51,027 bases of DNA from an uncultured Mycoplasma sp. (lineage in GTDB: Bacteria; Bacillota_I; Bacilli_A; Mycoplasmatales; Metamycoplasmataceae): positions 1 through 51,027 of the forward strand of contig CAMRBN010000005.1 of assembly GCA_947040455.1 (NCBI GenBank), read 5' to 3'. The translations under genes were made by a program, and so were the position numbers. The first letter of the stretch is position 1. Each line of letters opens with the position of its first letter. This document shows, piece after piece, positions 24,035 to 37,033 of the stretch. Under the pieces are notes generated by a model, which had not been told where the DNA came from, made no database searches, and worked only from the letters and a program-made list of their open reading frames with translations.

Positions 24035-26478
24035 TATTGACCACCAGTTTTTTTGCCAGAAGATAACACCCCAGGTTTAGCTTTGGCATGTACAGAAATA
24101 ATTGCACGCAATTTATCATCAAATTCTGATTCAATCAACAAGTAACCATCAAGTGCAGCATTTTTATATCCTGAATTATTCATAAAACTCAAAGTAATTG
24201 GACCAGCATTTATTGGAGTTTCAAAAAAATCATAACTATTCATAGGCTTAATCATTTCTTCTACCAAGATAGATAAGTCTGTCATTGCACCTTTAACATC
24301 AGGGTTTATAGTATTGTTAATAATACTAATTAAATTTTTATAAACATCGTCAACCATTTTTGTGGCATCAATTTCACTTAATGTATCTGATTTTAAAGTA
24401 TCGACAACATATTTTTTATTTTCTTCTATCAAAATTTTATTAATAATTTCAGGAGTTGCTATTTTGTTGTATTGTGCAGCTACATCATACAAAATAACTT
24501 GATCGGGGTTTTCAGTCACATCTATTGTATTTTGAATGTCGCTTTTCAACATTTTTAAAGATGGTTGATTTGCTGGTTCTGCTGTTGTATTTGTTAAATT
24601 TTCAATATTATAAACAGTTAGTCCTTTTGCATCAACATATAAAAATGTATCTTTGCCAATTTGGTAAACAGTTCATTTTTTAGGTGTTTCATTAACAGGA
24701 CTGGTTGGTTTGTTCACAAAACCTGCATATGGATCTAAATCTTCAAAAGATGAATTCAAAAGGTCATTAAATGTATTGTTAAAATCTTGTGAATTAATAG
24801 CATTAATTTTATCTTTTAAGTTTTTATTAAATTTAAATAAATCAAAATTAGGTTTAAATTTAAAAACAATTGTTTCACCAGTAGCGGTAGCGGTAGCTGG
24901 TTTTTCAGGCAATAATTCTGCATTTAAAAATTCAATCAAGTTCGTAATATTTTTGGATACTCCAGCAGCTATAACAGGATCCATAAATAAAATTTTATCC
25001 AAAAATATATCTATTGGATTAGCATTTTTAATCTTAAACAATCCTTCTTCAAGAGTAGGAGACAACATTGCAGATATTGCTGCAACATGGAATGATCTTA
25101 ATTCATTTTCTTCACTTTTAATTAATGTAGCTAGCGAAGTTACTTTCGATGAACCTAACTGTGAACCAGTGGTTGCTGCTGCTTTTGTAGGTGGTTCTGG
25201 TTCTGGTTCTGGTTCTGGAGCGGCTGTTAAGATAGTATTTAAAATTGTTTTGTCTTTGTCTTGTCTTGCAGATGAAGTATTTGCTCCCATAAAATTTGAA
25301 ATAGTATTGAAGGGTATAACTTGTTCATTTGAATTTGTTCTCGAAACTGTAAATAAATTTGTAAGCATAGCAGGAGTTATAGTTAATTCTAATTCTGTAT
25401 TTTCAGCATTTTGTGCCAAAGGGATTGAAACACTACTAATGTTAGCAGATTTAAAATACTCATTATATAAATTAGGTAAACGGTTTAATGGGTTTCTTTC
25501 ATGTAAAACATATGATTTTGTTTGATACACAGCTATTTTTATTTCCGAAGATGGTGTGATAGGATTTCTTTGTGATGGAATGGCAATGTTGTCTCCATCT
25601 GCACTTAAGAAGTTTTTACCTCCAGCTAAATTAGGAGAAAATAAACGAGTCCCTGCAGGAATGCTTTGTTCCACTCCAGCATCATCTTTATAAGTAATGT
25701 TTTGTTTGGCTTGCAAACTTAAATCGGCTTGTGTTCAAGATGTTATGTTAACTTCAGCTGTATTAAATCTTGCAAAAGCGGCATCTTTAGCTTTGTTTTT
25801 AGTTAAAAAATCAATTGCTTCTTGATCAGTTTCTGAACCACCATATTTTTCAGATTTCAATTCTTCATTTCATTTTAAAGGTCAATCCAAGGGATAAGAT
25901 TCCCTCATCGCTTTTTTAGCATTATTTAATTCTTTTTCTTGAGATTTTCTAATATCATCAAAAGATTCGGAAACATCAACACCAAATGATGTTGAACCAA
26001 CACTTTCGTTTGTATCTTTATATTTTGTATTATTCACAAAAGCTTCAAATTTTAGAAATGCTTCTCTTTCCTCTTTATAAAGTCTTTCAACAATAATATT
26101 TTCAATTTTTTCAGAATTTTTATTGATTGTTTCTTTATCTTTATTAGCTCCAATAATGTCATCAATAGTTGGTCCCCCCTCAAAAACAGGTAAATCACCC
26201 TTGTATGGTTTTTCACTTATATATTGAACTCCAGCAACACCCAAAGGAACTCCAATACCTATACACAAAAGAGAACCTATTGCTGCACCAAAAATTCATT
26301 TTACTCTTTTATCTTTCGGATTAACATCTACATTTCCATATGAAATTGTAGATGTAGTATTAACACTAGATATTTTTTTTGAAAGTGATTTTTTAGGGGC
26401 TCTTGGGGGTTTAGATACTTTGGGTTCTTTAGGAGATTTTTGTTTTTTTGGTTTTTTTGGTTTTTGGTTTTCATCCAT
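24034..26478 (-). CDS. P80-like membrane protein
   Basis: Length 814 aa. The N-terminal 60 residues are Lys/Pro-rich (KPKKPKKQKSPKEPK) and predicted cytoplasmic. They are followed by one membrane segment near residues 62-80 (IFGAAIGSLLCIGIGVPLG) and a long extracytoplasmic region. A Pro-Glu stretch (PEPEPEPEPP) near residue 425 separates two parts. There is no lipobox. Single-pass topology with a basic tail fits P80 of M. hominis, which contacts P60 outside and HinT inside. The ATG has AAGGGGAA upstream and a minus-strand -10 (ATTATA 26526-26531), giving a roughly 40-nt leader. Confidence 0.78.
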
Positions 26479-26583
26479 AAAATTCCCCTTTGAATATATA
26501 TAAAGTCTTATTTAAATTTATAAAAATTATATCATTTTTTAAATTTCTTGATAAAAAATATATTTAATTAACTTATTTGTCAA

Positions 26584-26589
26584 TATAAT
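26584..26589 (+). promoter_or_regulatory. Promoter of the LicD-like gene
   Basis: TATAAT 11 nt before the ATG at 26601; no ribosome-binding site lies between them, so the leader would be at most a few nucleotides. Confidence 0.5.
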
Positions 26590-26600
26590 ATATATTAATT

Positions 26601-27317
26601 ATGATTCAAGAAAATAACAATGATTATAAAAATATCTTTGCTAAATTTGTATATATTTGTGAACGAAATAATTTATGATATTCTTTAGCAAATAATACTC
26701 TACTTAGTGCAATGACAAATACTAATTATTTTGACAATATTGGTATTTTAGAAGTTTTTGTTACTTATGAAACTTTTTTGTTCATTAAAAACAAGTATCC
26801 AGATAATATTATTGATTTTACTTCCTCTGATTCCTTTTATCTTCCTACTCCTTTTTTTTATGTAAAAAATTTAAATAAATTTATTAAAATTATTATCTTG
26901 GTTCCTACTAGTGTTGATAAAGTGAATAAAGTTTATAAATGATCAAATAAAGTTAAAAACCAATATTCAAATTTCTTGACATTTAAAAAAGGGTATAACT
27001 TATCTACTAAATTAATGTTTAATTTATTTCATTTGTTTTCCGTATTTTTTTGTCCAATAGAACAAAACAAATTATATGATGCTTTATATTATGAAGATTA
27101 TAGAGGTTTTGTAGCAATTAATTCTTTAAATGAATCTAGTAATAAAAATTGATTTCCCAACATTACTTTCAAAATGGAACACATTAGTTTTTTAGATGTT
27201 AATACAAAAATTATTAAAGAGTATGACAAATTACTAATAGCTAGATATGGTGACTCATGAAGACATGGAGTTAAAATTAAACATGTTAATTTGAATTACG
27301 AAAAACTAATCACATAA
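26601..27317 (+). CDS. LicD-like nucleotidyltransferase-fold protein
   Basis: Length 238 aa. The arrangement resembles LicD phosphocholine transferases: an N-terminal helix, a NYFDNIGILEVFVTYETF block where LicD has the acidic DDDxD motif followed by the DYExF segment, and a C-terminal YDKLLIARYGDSWR resembling the conserved L..YG end. The acidic metal-binding triad seems reduced to a single Asp, so catalysis is doubtful. It sits alone between two minus-strand operons. The identification rests on the C-terminal signature and the overall pattern and should be treated as tentative. Confidence 0.5.
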
Positions 27318-27327
27318 TAATCATTTT

Positions 27328-28203
27328 CTATATAACTATATTTTCTGTGTAATTTATGGTTTCATCTGAAACAATTTTTGATTTAGATAACTTAATTACT
27401 CTAGTTGCATATATGACTACATCTGGATCATGAGAAACCATAATGATTGTTTTTCCTAATTCTTGATTTATTTTTCTTAATAATTCCATAACAATAATTC
27501 CGGTTTTTTTATCAAGAGCACCTGTCGGTTCATCAGCAAAAATAATTTCACTACTTTTAGCAAGAGCTCTTAATATAGAAATTCTTTGTTGTTGTCCCCC
27601 TGACATTTGAGAAGGATATTTGTGGATAACATCCAATAAATCAAAATCTTCAAACATTTTATGAATATCTGGTTTTTTAGTTTTATCTTTTTGTAAATAA
27701 GCACCGGTTTCAACATTGTCATAACCACTTAAATTTGTTAATAAATTATAACTTTGAAAAATAAAAGATAAGTTTTCCCTTCTAAATGTTGTCAATTCAT
27801 TATTTGATAAATATGGTAAATTTTTATCACAAACAACTAAGTTTCCCGTTGTTGGACGATCTAATCCAGAAATTAAATTTAATAGCGTTGTTTTACCTGA
27901 ACCTGATTTACCAAACAAAACTACAAATTCACCCCTTTTAATAGATAAGTTTAAATTCGTTAAAACTTGTGTAGAGTTACCTCCAGAAACATAATATTTA
28001 TTTAAATTATGAATATCAATTATGTTACCTTCTTGATTTACTAAATTTTTGTCCGTGTCTTTTTTACCCCTTCTTTTTCTATTGTTAGCTTTTGTAATTT
28101 CTTGCTTGGTTTTAAAATCAATTTTAAGAATATTAGAATCAAATAAACTCAAATCAAGCTCTGCTGTTTTTTTTAAAAATATGTCTAAAACTTTGTTCCT
28201 CAT
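27328..28203 (-). CDS. MacB/LolD-type ABC ATP-binding protein
   Basis: Length 291 aa. An N-terminal basic extension of about 60 residues (ANNRKRRGKKD) precedes the ABC domain. Walker A is GKSGSGKTT, the signature MSGGQQQRISILRAL, Walker B IIFADEPTGALD and the H-loop MVSHD. The subfamily-specific TGALD and GLDRPTTG segments place it with the MacB/LolD/FtsE-like ATPases that power FtsX-fold permeases. It starts 1 nt after the stop of the giant permease, clearly forming one transporter. Confidence 0.93.
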   Translation of the reverse strand: MRNKVLDIFLKKTAELDLSLFDSNILKIDFKTKQEITKANNRKRRGKKDTDKNLVNQEGNIIDIHNLNKYYVSGGNSTQVLTNLNLSIKRGEFVVLFGKSGSGKTTLLNLISGLDRPTTGNLVVCDKNLPYLSNNELTTFRRENLSFIFQSYNLLTNLSGYDNVETGAYLQKDKTKKPDIHKMFEDFDLLDVIHKYPSQMSGGQQQRISILRALAKSSEIIFADEPTGALDKKTGIIVMELLRKINQELGKTIIMVSHDPDVVIYATRVIKLSKSKIVSDETINYTENIVI

Positions 28204-28204
28204 T

Positions 28205-31200
28205 TTACTCTCCCTTCAGTAACATAATTGGTTTAATTCTGTTTAAATTCAATCATGAAATCAATGATGTAGCTGAAAATATAAGAATAACTAATAATGA
28301 TGAGAATAACACGTCAGTTGGTCCTAATGATATAGATAATGAAATTAACACTGTTGAATTAACCACGCTGCTAAACATTGTTATTAAACCTATAGTCAGT
28401 GGTATTGACAGAATAATAGCTAACAAGATTATTGGAATATAAAGTGAGAAAAAGAGTTTCATTTTCTCAACATTACTATAACCTAAAATGGAGAAGATAG
28501 CAACATTCCTTTCATTCTCGCTAATAATTAAAGTAGAAATCATAATTAATATTGTCATAGATATTAGTAACGATAATACAATAACCATGGTATTAACTGA
28601 ATTGATCGCATTTGTCGTATTCGAAATAAATCCTGATTCAATGTTTTTAGACTGTATATCTTTAAAACTTGGCCCTACAACATTATTACTATTATATATT
28701 TCTGAAAATTGTTCTAATGCATTGTTCACAACAGTTTCCATTCCTGGATTAATCATATCAGGTAAAGAAATGCTGTTGTCTCCTAGTAAAAATATTTCAA
28801 TTAAAGATGATTCTTCAGAGTGTGTAAAGTTAGGATTGATAATTCTTAATGTTTTTGCAAATACAGAGTTATTGACCATACTTGAACCACTTCCTTTAAT
28901 TTTATAAAATAATTCTTTAAATATACTGGTATTTTTTTCTTGTTGCTCATTAGATAAATTAGTTGATATTAAATCTATTTTATTGTTGGCAGATCAATAA
29001 CCATTTTCAGAATATAATCCTAAAGATTCGGTTGCTTGTACAGGGTTTTCATCAATTGATAAAATTCCATTAAACGGTATTTCGTTAGCAACAGCTAATT
29101 GTGGATCATCTAAATAAGTAATGGCATTAATAACTTTTTGTGTAGTGGTTCATTCTTCGTTAATAAAGGTTTCATTGATACCAACAACCTCCACTGTTCA
29201 AGTTGTTTTTTTAGGAGTGCCTAAATTAAGTGTTTTTTTAATGTTTTCAGTAAATCTACTTGTAGTATTCATAACAGTTAATTCTAATTGTGAACCTATA
29301 TTTAAATTTCTTTTATCTTTAACAACATGATTAATAACCACAGGAATTACTTCTTTAGAATTATCTCACCTATTGTCAATAATTTCTAAGAGATTGTTTC
29401 CGTGATTATCCAATATTTGAACTTGTTTTGAATTTGGGTCAAAACCATTGATTGTTGGCGTATGACTTTGATCATTTTTATTTACAGTAGTTGCATATGA
29501 ATATTTTTCATTGGTTGATTCATCAAACATCACACTACCAAAACTTAAGAAGAAATCTTTTACAAATTCAGGAGCATTTTCATTTTCTGGATTGGTACTA
29601 TCATAATTTAATGATTTATCATATGCACTTACTAAAAATTCTCTATATTTTTCTCTAATTCCTGATTGTATAAAGGGTTGATTTCCAGAAATAACAATAT
29701 CTTCATAAAAATATTCTCCCGTTGTATTATTGATATTTCTATAAACAAATTTTGAATCTTCAGGTTTTTCTAAATTAATTAAATATTTAAAGTAAGGAGC
29801 TTTATTAACCAAGTCATCTGCTAACTTATATTCATCACTTTGACCGTAATTAGTTAGTCCTTGGGTTCACTCTAATCATTTTGCAGCATACTGAGATGTT
29901 TCTACAACACTTACTCTTTGTGAATCGGGCATTGAGTTAAATAAAGAGTCTCAAACATTAGTTTCTACACCCCCACTATTAACAATTAAATCAAATGAAG
30001 ATTTTGTAATAATGTGTTTATCATGAATAGATGGAGTACCATTAGGATTGAAACCATTAGCATAAATGGGGTTGATAACATCATTTGGTCCAGGAGCAAA
30101 ATAAGTAGATAAATAAGTTGATCCTTCATTTGGATTTCCTATAGGTACATATAATAAATTTCCCACACTTTGTTTATCAAGCGTTGTAATTGCACCACCC
30201 TCTAATGTTGGAGTAATTAAGTCTATTTTAAAATCATATTTTCTATTTTTATATGTTTTATTAACTGCATTACCAAATGCATTTTGTGACGCTAAAGAGA
30301 AACTCATAATAGTAACTGTTAATAATAATGATATTAATAATGATATTAATTTTCAAATAGAGTTCAATGAAAGTGATAATGTAAATTTAGACTTAATATT
30401 TTTTGAATGAAATTTGTTTTTAATCACTTCAGCTGTTTTTGAATTATTTAATTGAAATGAACCATCCATTAATTTAACTGGTTTTACTTTCAATAAAAAT
30501 AGCGTGGTAATGATTGTTAGTAAAACCAAACCAATTAGGGGTACTAGAACCGTAATAATTAAGGACAAAATGTCAAAGGCGCTAGGGCCTATGGGGAGCG
30601 TTCAATATATAGAGAAAATATTCATAACAGGAATCTGCAAGAAGTGTCCAACAATATATCCTAAAGTGGCACCAAAGAAAGCAACAATTAAGGCAAAGAG
30701 ACAAATAGATGCAGCTATTTGAATCGATTTGTATCCTTGAGCTTTTAAAATACCTAATACTTTAGATCTAGATGATACATATCTTTTTATTACAAAAATT
30801 GTGATAATACCAATTAAAAATATTAAAATACTTGAAATTAATAAGTTAATATTGTTAATTGTTGATATCAAAGTTTCAATTGTTTGCACCCTCAATGATA
30901 TTTCTGGTTTTAATGGGTTAGTTTCATTGTATAAATAAGCTTTTTTAAACAATGCATTATTTTTTTCAGCTACACTTAAATCATTATAATTATTTAAACC
31001 AGTAGTGCTAACATAGATATATTCATTTATTTTATTTTGTAAAATTGTTGGTGTAGTATCACTTGGAGCAATAACTAAAAAATATTTATTAATCACTGCG
31101 TTGGCGTTTGATTCCTTAACTCTATCAAAACCAGATTGATTAACATAGACCAATGCTTGAGTTTCTGTATTAACTTGAATATTGTTTAAGTCAGTAACTG

Positions 31201-34200
31201 GATATAAGTAATCTACCGTTGAATCTTCACCAATAATTAAAAACTCTAATCCGTTAACATCAATTTTATATTTATCTGGTATATTTTCTATTAAATTTTG
31301 CATTTCTAATGAATCTTTAGGAGCATTTTCTAAAGTCATTGGATAAACTTCTTTTTTATTATTTTTTAAGTATGCTGAACTTACTTTCGCTAAGTAAGAA
31401 CCAACATCTGATATCACTATTTTATAATCATCTACAGTCACCTCTGTAAAAGAATCAACAGCAGCCAAAAGAGCATCAGATAAATTTATTCCAAAAATAT
31501 CAGGATTAGTTGCCAACATACTTGATAAATATTCTAAATAATCTAAATCCAAAGTCAATGTTATGGGATCATCTTCATAAATGGGTTGATCAATATAAAC
31601 ATCTTCACCTATTAATGAATCCATAATACCTTCGAAACCTTCATAATTAATAGCTACTGTGTCTGTTGAATTTTCAGAATTAAAGTTATATAGCTTATCT
31701 TTAATAACATAAGATAAATTACCCAAGCTACTTGCATCAATGGCACTTTGATTAACTGTAAATCATAACAATACTGGTGCGTTCATAACAGCACTAAATG
31801 GACTCATAATAACACTTGATATTCCTAAATTATCTAAAACAAAATTAACACCACCTGATAAAGTTTTTAATGTTGTTTGCCCCAAAGTTAACATTATTTG
31901 AGATTTTTCTTTATCCTTTTTAGGTAAAAATAAATTTATAAAATCCTTAGTAACCAATTCTGATTTAGTTGGACCACTTGAATTAGTGGCTCCATCCAAT
32001 GTAATAATAGAAGATAACCCAGATACCAAAGAAATAGTATTGTTATTTATCTTTAATTTTCCTTGAATTTCATCATAATCGAAATAATAATTAATTGCTT
32101 CCTTGGTTATTCCGTTTGACATTAATTCTTTTGGAGTATATTGAGTAAACTTCATTGCTGTGGCTTTAACATTTGAAAAACCATCTAAAATTCCGAAATT
32201 TAAAATAAAATTGGGGTTAAATGATTCTGTTGTGGAATTTAAAATTTTACCAATAAAAGAATTTTTATTCAAGACATTGTTCACAAGTTTGATTATTTCG
32301 GATGCAACACTATTTGTTGTTGCACTACTTGGTTGTAGATTAAGTTCTGCAAACTTCATTCAAAATGAATAAAAACTTAATATTTCAACAGTCATATCTT
32401 TTGCTTGCAAAGGATTTTTATCATTATAAAATTCATTGTAAACTTGTGTAGCTAAAATATCATAAATTGGATTTTTACTTGACGGTTTAACATTGGGGTT
32501 GATCATATTAATAAATTTGTCAGCTAAAGAATTGGGAAGAATCGGATTAGCAATATTCCCTCCCAAAGCACCACCTGTTGTAGGTGATGGCATATTGGGA
32601 TCAAAATTAACAAATTCTGTTTGTTTCATAAACTCTAAATAAACATCTACTCTTTTTTTAATGTCATAATTAGAAATACTAATGTCTCCCGCAAAATTAA
32701 AAATATAATTTGTTAAATATTTTCCTATAGTTGATTCTGGGTCTACAAAATAATTGGGATCATTAAGGGAAATAGATAATTCTTTTAAAGCTGTTTCTAA
32801 ATCTTGTAATTCTGGTGTTGGCGATTTTAAAAGTGATTGCAAGTCTCTAATGTCCAGTTTATTAGGGTCGGATTCTGGTTGATAAACACCAACTACACCA
32901 CCTACTAATTCTGTTTTAGAAGATATATTTAATAATTCAATCATGGCATTGTGTAGGGCATCATCATTATCATTGTTGTGTCCTAAAGAATTTAACAAAG
33001 AAGCGGCCATTCCAGACATTGAAATAGAATTAATAATATATTTTTGTGTTTCTTGCTCATGATCTACATAGTAAGTTCGAATGACTGAGTTATTTTTAAT
33101 ATTTGTTGTCATTGCGTCAACATTAATTAAATCAATAATTTTATTTAAACCACTATTCATATTTAAAAAATCATTATTAGGATCTGGATTAACAACCCCT
33201 AAATTACCATTTAATTGATTAAGAATAGGTCCAAATAAAGCTGCAGATTCTGCATCCAAAACATTTTCTTTTAAATATTTAATAATTTTTGAAAAGTTTA
33301 ACTGTGTAACTATTTGCTTTAAGCCGGCTTTAAACCCTACATTAGGGTTGCTAGGATTGTCTACAAAAATATTATTTAGCAAAATAGGTAAAACATCTCC
33401 TGTACCAATTGTTTCTATAACACCTTTGATGTTTGGTGAATTATCATAAAAATTGGTTCAAATTTCGATAATTGTAGCATCCATATCAATTGATGCAATA
33501 ATTTTACGCAAACCTATTAAAGCTTCTCTGGGATCATTTACAAAATTTAGAAGTGTTGCAATATCAAATTCATTACCAAACATTGCTTGAAAAATTTTAT
33601 TAATATTTTCGATTTGTTTGTTTATATATAACGGATCTGGATTAGATATTACAACATTTAATATTTCATCTAAAAAACTGTTTCAATATAGATCCTCGTT
33701 ATATTTTGCGCCTTCATAAAAGATTCCAAATATTATTTTTTGCAATTTTCTAGATTGAATTTGAGAAGGAAATGTCAATACATCAGCAAATCCATTTTTA
33801 GACATCGATGTTGTTGTGGCTTCTATAATGATTTTTAAGTTTTTAGGTGAAATTAGTGGTTCTAAAATACTGGTTAATGAATTAATAAGGTTATCTCTAA
33901 AAACATTAAAATTATTTGATTCTTGTCAATTATTAATAATGTCAGAACCGGGAATTACAAGTTTAAACGGAATAGAATATTTATTTTCATAATTAGGGTT
34001 TTGTTTAGCTCAACCATTAGGTCCAACTATTACTCTCATATCTCCTGCAGATGTGGTGGTTGCAAAATTTAAACGACTTGTTTGAATGAATTTTGCAAGT
34101 GACTCATCAGTACCATCAAATTGATAATTACTCATATCTTTAGAAAATCAAGTTTTTTTACCACCCATATTTTTTTCTTCTAAAACATAATATCTACCTA

Positions 34201-36283
34201 CAGCATCATTTGTATTGGGAGCTTGTTTTGTTATTCCATAAATTTGTCCATTGGCATCTTGCATTCTAATTATTTTGGCATTTGACATTTTTAATCATTC
34301 ACTAGAACCAATGTGTTCTTGGTTGACAGGAATATATGAATAATTTTCAAAAGTTATAATAGGATTTATATAGTTTTTGTCTACTGACATTCCACTAAAA
34401 ATAAGATCAATAATTTTAAAAATATATGATTCAGGGACTTTTGTTGACATTATGTCATCTTTTGAGCTAAGTTCAAATAACAAAGACTTTTCTTTGCTTT
34501 CATTATAAAGTTTACCAACATTTTGTTCAACCGAAATATTGTTATTTAATTTAATCTCTTGATTTTCATTACCACCATTTATAAAGTGAAATGTGTGTGC
34601 AATATTGTCTAAAAATCCTGAAACAGTAATATTTTCTCTAAGACCAATATTCTCAATATCACCAACAAGTCTCAATATTTCGTTGTATAAATTTTCTTGA
34701 GCGATAGCTTTAGCGCCATCATCTATTTGTTTAATTCTATTGTTTTTAGAATTAGCATCATTAAGTATTTTTTGTATTTTACTTGATGTATCTCCATTTA
34801 AATCTTTTAAAATGGCATCAATATCCGCTTGTGATATGAATTTAGATTCTCTTTCTATTCATAAAATAGAACCTGGATTCAAAGTGTTTGATGATGGTGC
34901 TCTTGGTCCATGTATTTTGATGTTATTTTTAGGCTTTAATTTTCTGTTCAAGTCTTTTGATGTAATAGATTCTGAAAGACGTATTGTTTCTTTTGGATCA
35001 ATAACTGTAATACCATCTTGTTCAACAATTTCAATAACTTGTGTCTTTTTTCAATAAGATGTTTGTGAGTAATATTGTTGTTCTTGTTTTGTTAAACTTA
35101 ACATATAATCTTTATAGTTTTTGGTCCATAATTTGTTGTTTTCTGCTTGACTATTTAAAAAATCATAATTAATTTTACTATGATATCTTTCATATTCATA
35201 ACTTGTTCTTTCTTTAACAATTCAAGTTTTAGGGATAATAAAATTACTTTGAATAACAAAAAATAATTTAGTATTTGGCTGAACTATGTCATTGACAATT
35301 GTGTTATTATAATTAATTGAAAAACCGCCCGGTTTAATGGTTTTGGTTAATGATTGTGAAAGTCTTCATTTTTTATTATTTGTGGGGGCAATAATGTCAA
35401 AAACACCCTGTTGTTCTAATGATTTGTCAATAGAATAAATGGCACCACGACTTTCTCCTGCACTTTTAGTAAAACCAAGTAATCTAGCAACTTGATCAGG
35501 AGTAATAGTAATCAATTTTCCTTGCTTTTCTCATGATTGTTTTAGTGATTGAGAAATGGTTGCTTCATGATTATCTGCATTAATATAAATGCTTTTCACG
35601 TTGGTAATTCTATCATCTGTAGATGAAAAAAAACCGTCTACACCCGGAACAATCATTATTAAATCACCTAATGTAATGTTTGAAGCTCCAGATTTAAAAA
35701 CAGTTATTTTATCAGTTGCATTTAATCTATAATTAACATCTACTGTGATTCCTGGTGATTTATATTCTTTTAAGGGTGTTGGTGGAAAACGTTTTGATTC
35801 TACAACTCCTGTTTCAGAATTAACAAAATTGGAAATATTATTTACTTGTAAAAAACGATATAAATCCTTAACTTTTAAGTAATTATTGTTAGTTTCTGCT
35901 CCCATAAAATTCAATTTTGAAATTTTAATATAACCCTCTTTTGTAAAAGGGTGAATCACAACATCTGTTTGAGGAAATCTAATGGTGTTTTGAGTATTGA
36001 CTGTTGCTTCATCAGAGAAATATTCGGTTTTTTCTGGAATTAAACCATCAGGAATGTATGTTTTTGAGGGTTTTTCACCTGTTGCTTCTATTTCTGTATC
36101 AACTGTTAAATCATGAATCTTTGAAACTTTTTTATAATCATCAAATTGAGAAGTATAATTGGCTTTAACATCACTTAAAAGAGTGAATACACCAGAAGAA
36201 AGGAAGATTAAAACGGTTAATCCTAAAATTAAACTTTTTGTTTTAGAGAATGATTTTCAAATTTCTTTGAATAATTTTTTCAT
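28205..36283 (-). CDS. Giant FtsX-family ABC permease (2692 aa)
   Basis: One uninterrupted code-4 frame of 2693 codons including the stop. An N-terminal helix (residues about 15-37) is followed by a roughly 1750-residue extracytoplasmic part, then a helix group with the FtsX-like turn ILKAQGYKSIQIA (about 1830-1910), another helix near 1980, and a second external domain of about 480 residues. A final FtsX block follows (NVAIFSILGYSNVEKMKLF) and ends LKGE. Duplicated FtsX units with intervening soluble domains are the MacB-like mechanotransmission design, here greatly enlarged. It would couple ATP hydrolysis by the adjacent ATPase to work on surface lipids or proteins. Substrate unknown. The ATG has AAAGGAAA upstream. 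Confidence 0.88.
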
Positions 36284-36346
36284 TTTTTTCCTTTTACAAT
36301 ACTAATATAATATAGAGTAATTTTATCACATATAGGTTATATAAGG

Positions 36347-37033
36347 TTATTTTGTAGAAATTAATAATCAAGTTCTAGGATATTTTTTGGGTGTTGTTTT
36401 ATCTTTGATATATTCCAATAAATAATGTGTTTGTATTTCGTTATTTTTGGTTTCAATATCAACAGTTCTAATGTTTGTTTGCAAGGATAATTCATCAATG
36501 ATTCATTGTGACTCCTGAAGTTCGTCATATATTTTTGGACCCTTTAAAAATGAATACTTAGAACCCAAAGCGCCTACTTTAGCAGAAATTTCAATTAAAT
36601 TCTTTAAAGAAGTAACGGCTCTGGCAGTAATAAAATCAAAAACACCTTCTTCTTGAAAATCTTCAATTCTTTGAACTATAAATGTCACGTCTAGGGATAA
36701 CTCATTTTTAACTTTTTTTAAAAAATCAACTCTTTTTATACTAGGTTCAGAAATATATAGTTGAAAATCTCTTTTAAATATTAAATAAGGTATGGAAGGA
36801 AATCCTACTCCAGCTCCAATATCTAACATTTTTTTGTTTTGCGTGTCTTCAAAAGCTTCTGTCATTAAAATTATTGATTGATATATCCCTTCTCTTCAAA
36901 GGTCGTCTCCACTAAAACCCGTTAAATTCAGTGTTTTGTTTGTGGTTTCTATCATTTCAACATATTTAACTAAATCTTGAAAAATTTGTTGATTTTGCCC
37001 TACCAATTCAAAAGTTTTATCTTTAAAGGTCAT
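36347..37033 (-). CDS. rsmG: 16S rRNA (guanine-N7) methyltransferase RsmG
   Basis: Length 228 aa. It methylates G527 of 16S rRNA using SAM. The SAM-binding loop MLDIGAGVGFPSIP, the following SEPSIKRVDFL and the ITARAVTSLKNL motif are characteristic. The start codon lies inside the end of prs (11-nt overlap). In-frame TGA codons occur near both ends. Confidence 0.93.

Noticed and set aside
25185-25215. GGTTCT tandem units as possible CRISPR or regulatory repeat
   Set aside because: They encode the Pro-Glu linker of the P80-like protein; no spacers are present and no cas gene lies anywhere in the window.
24710-25525. Plus-strand open frame of 271 codons
   Set aside because: Lies entirely antisense to the P80-like gene, whose frame, start site and operon context are clear.
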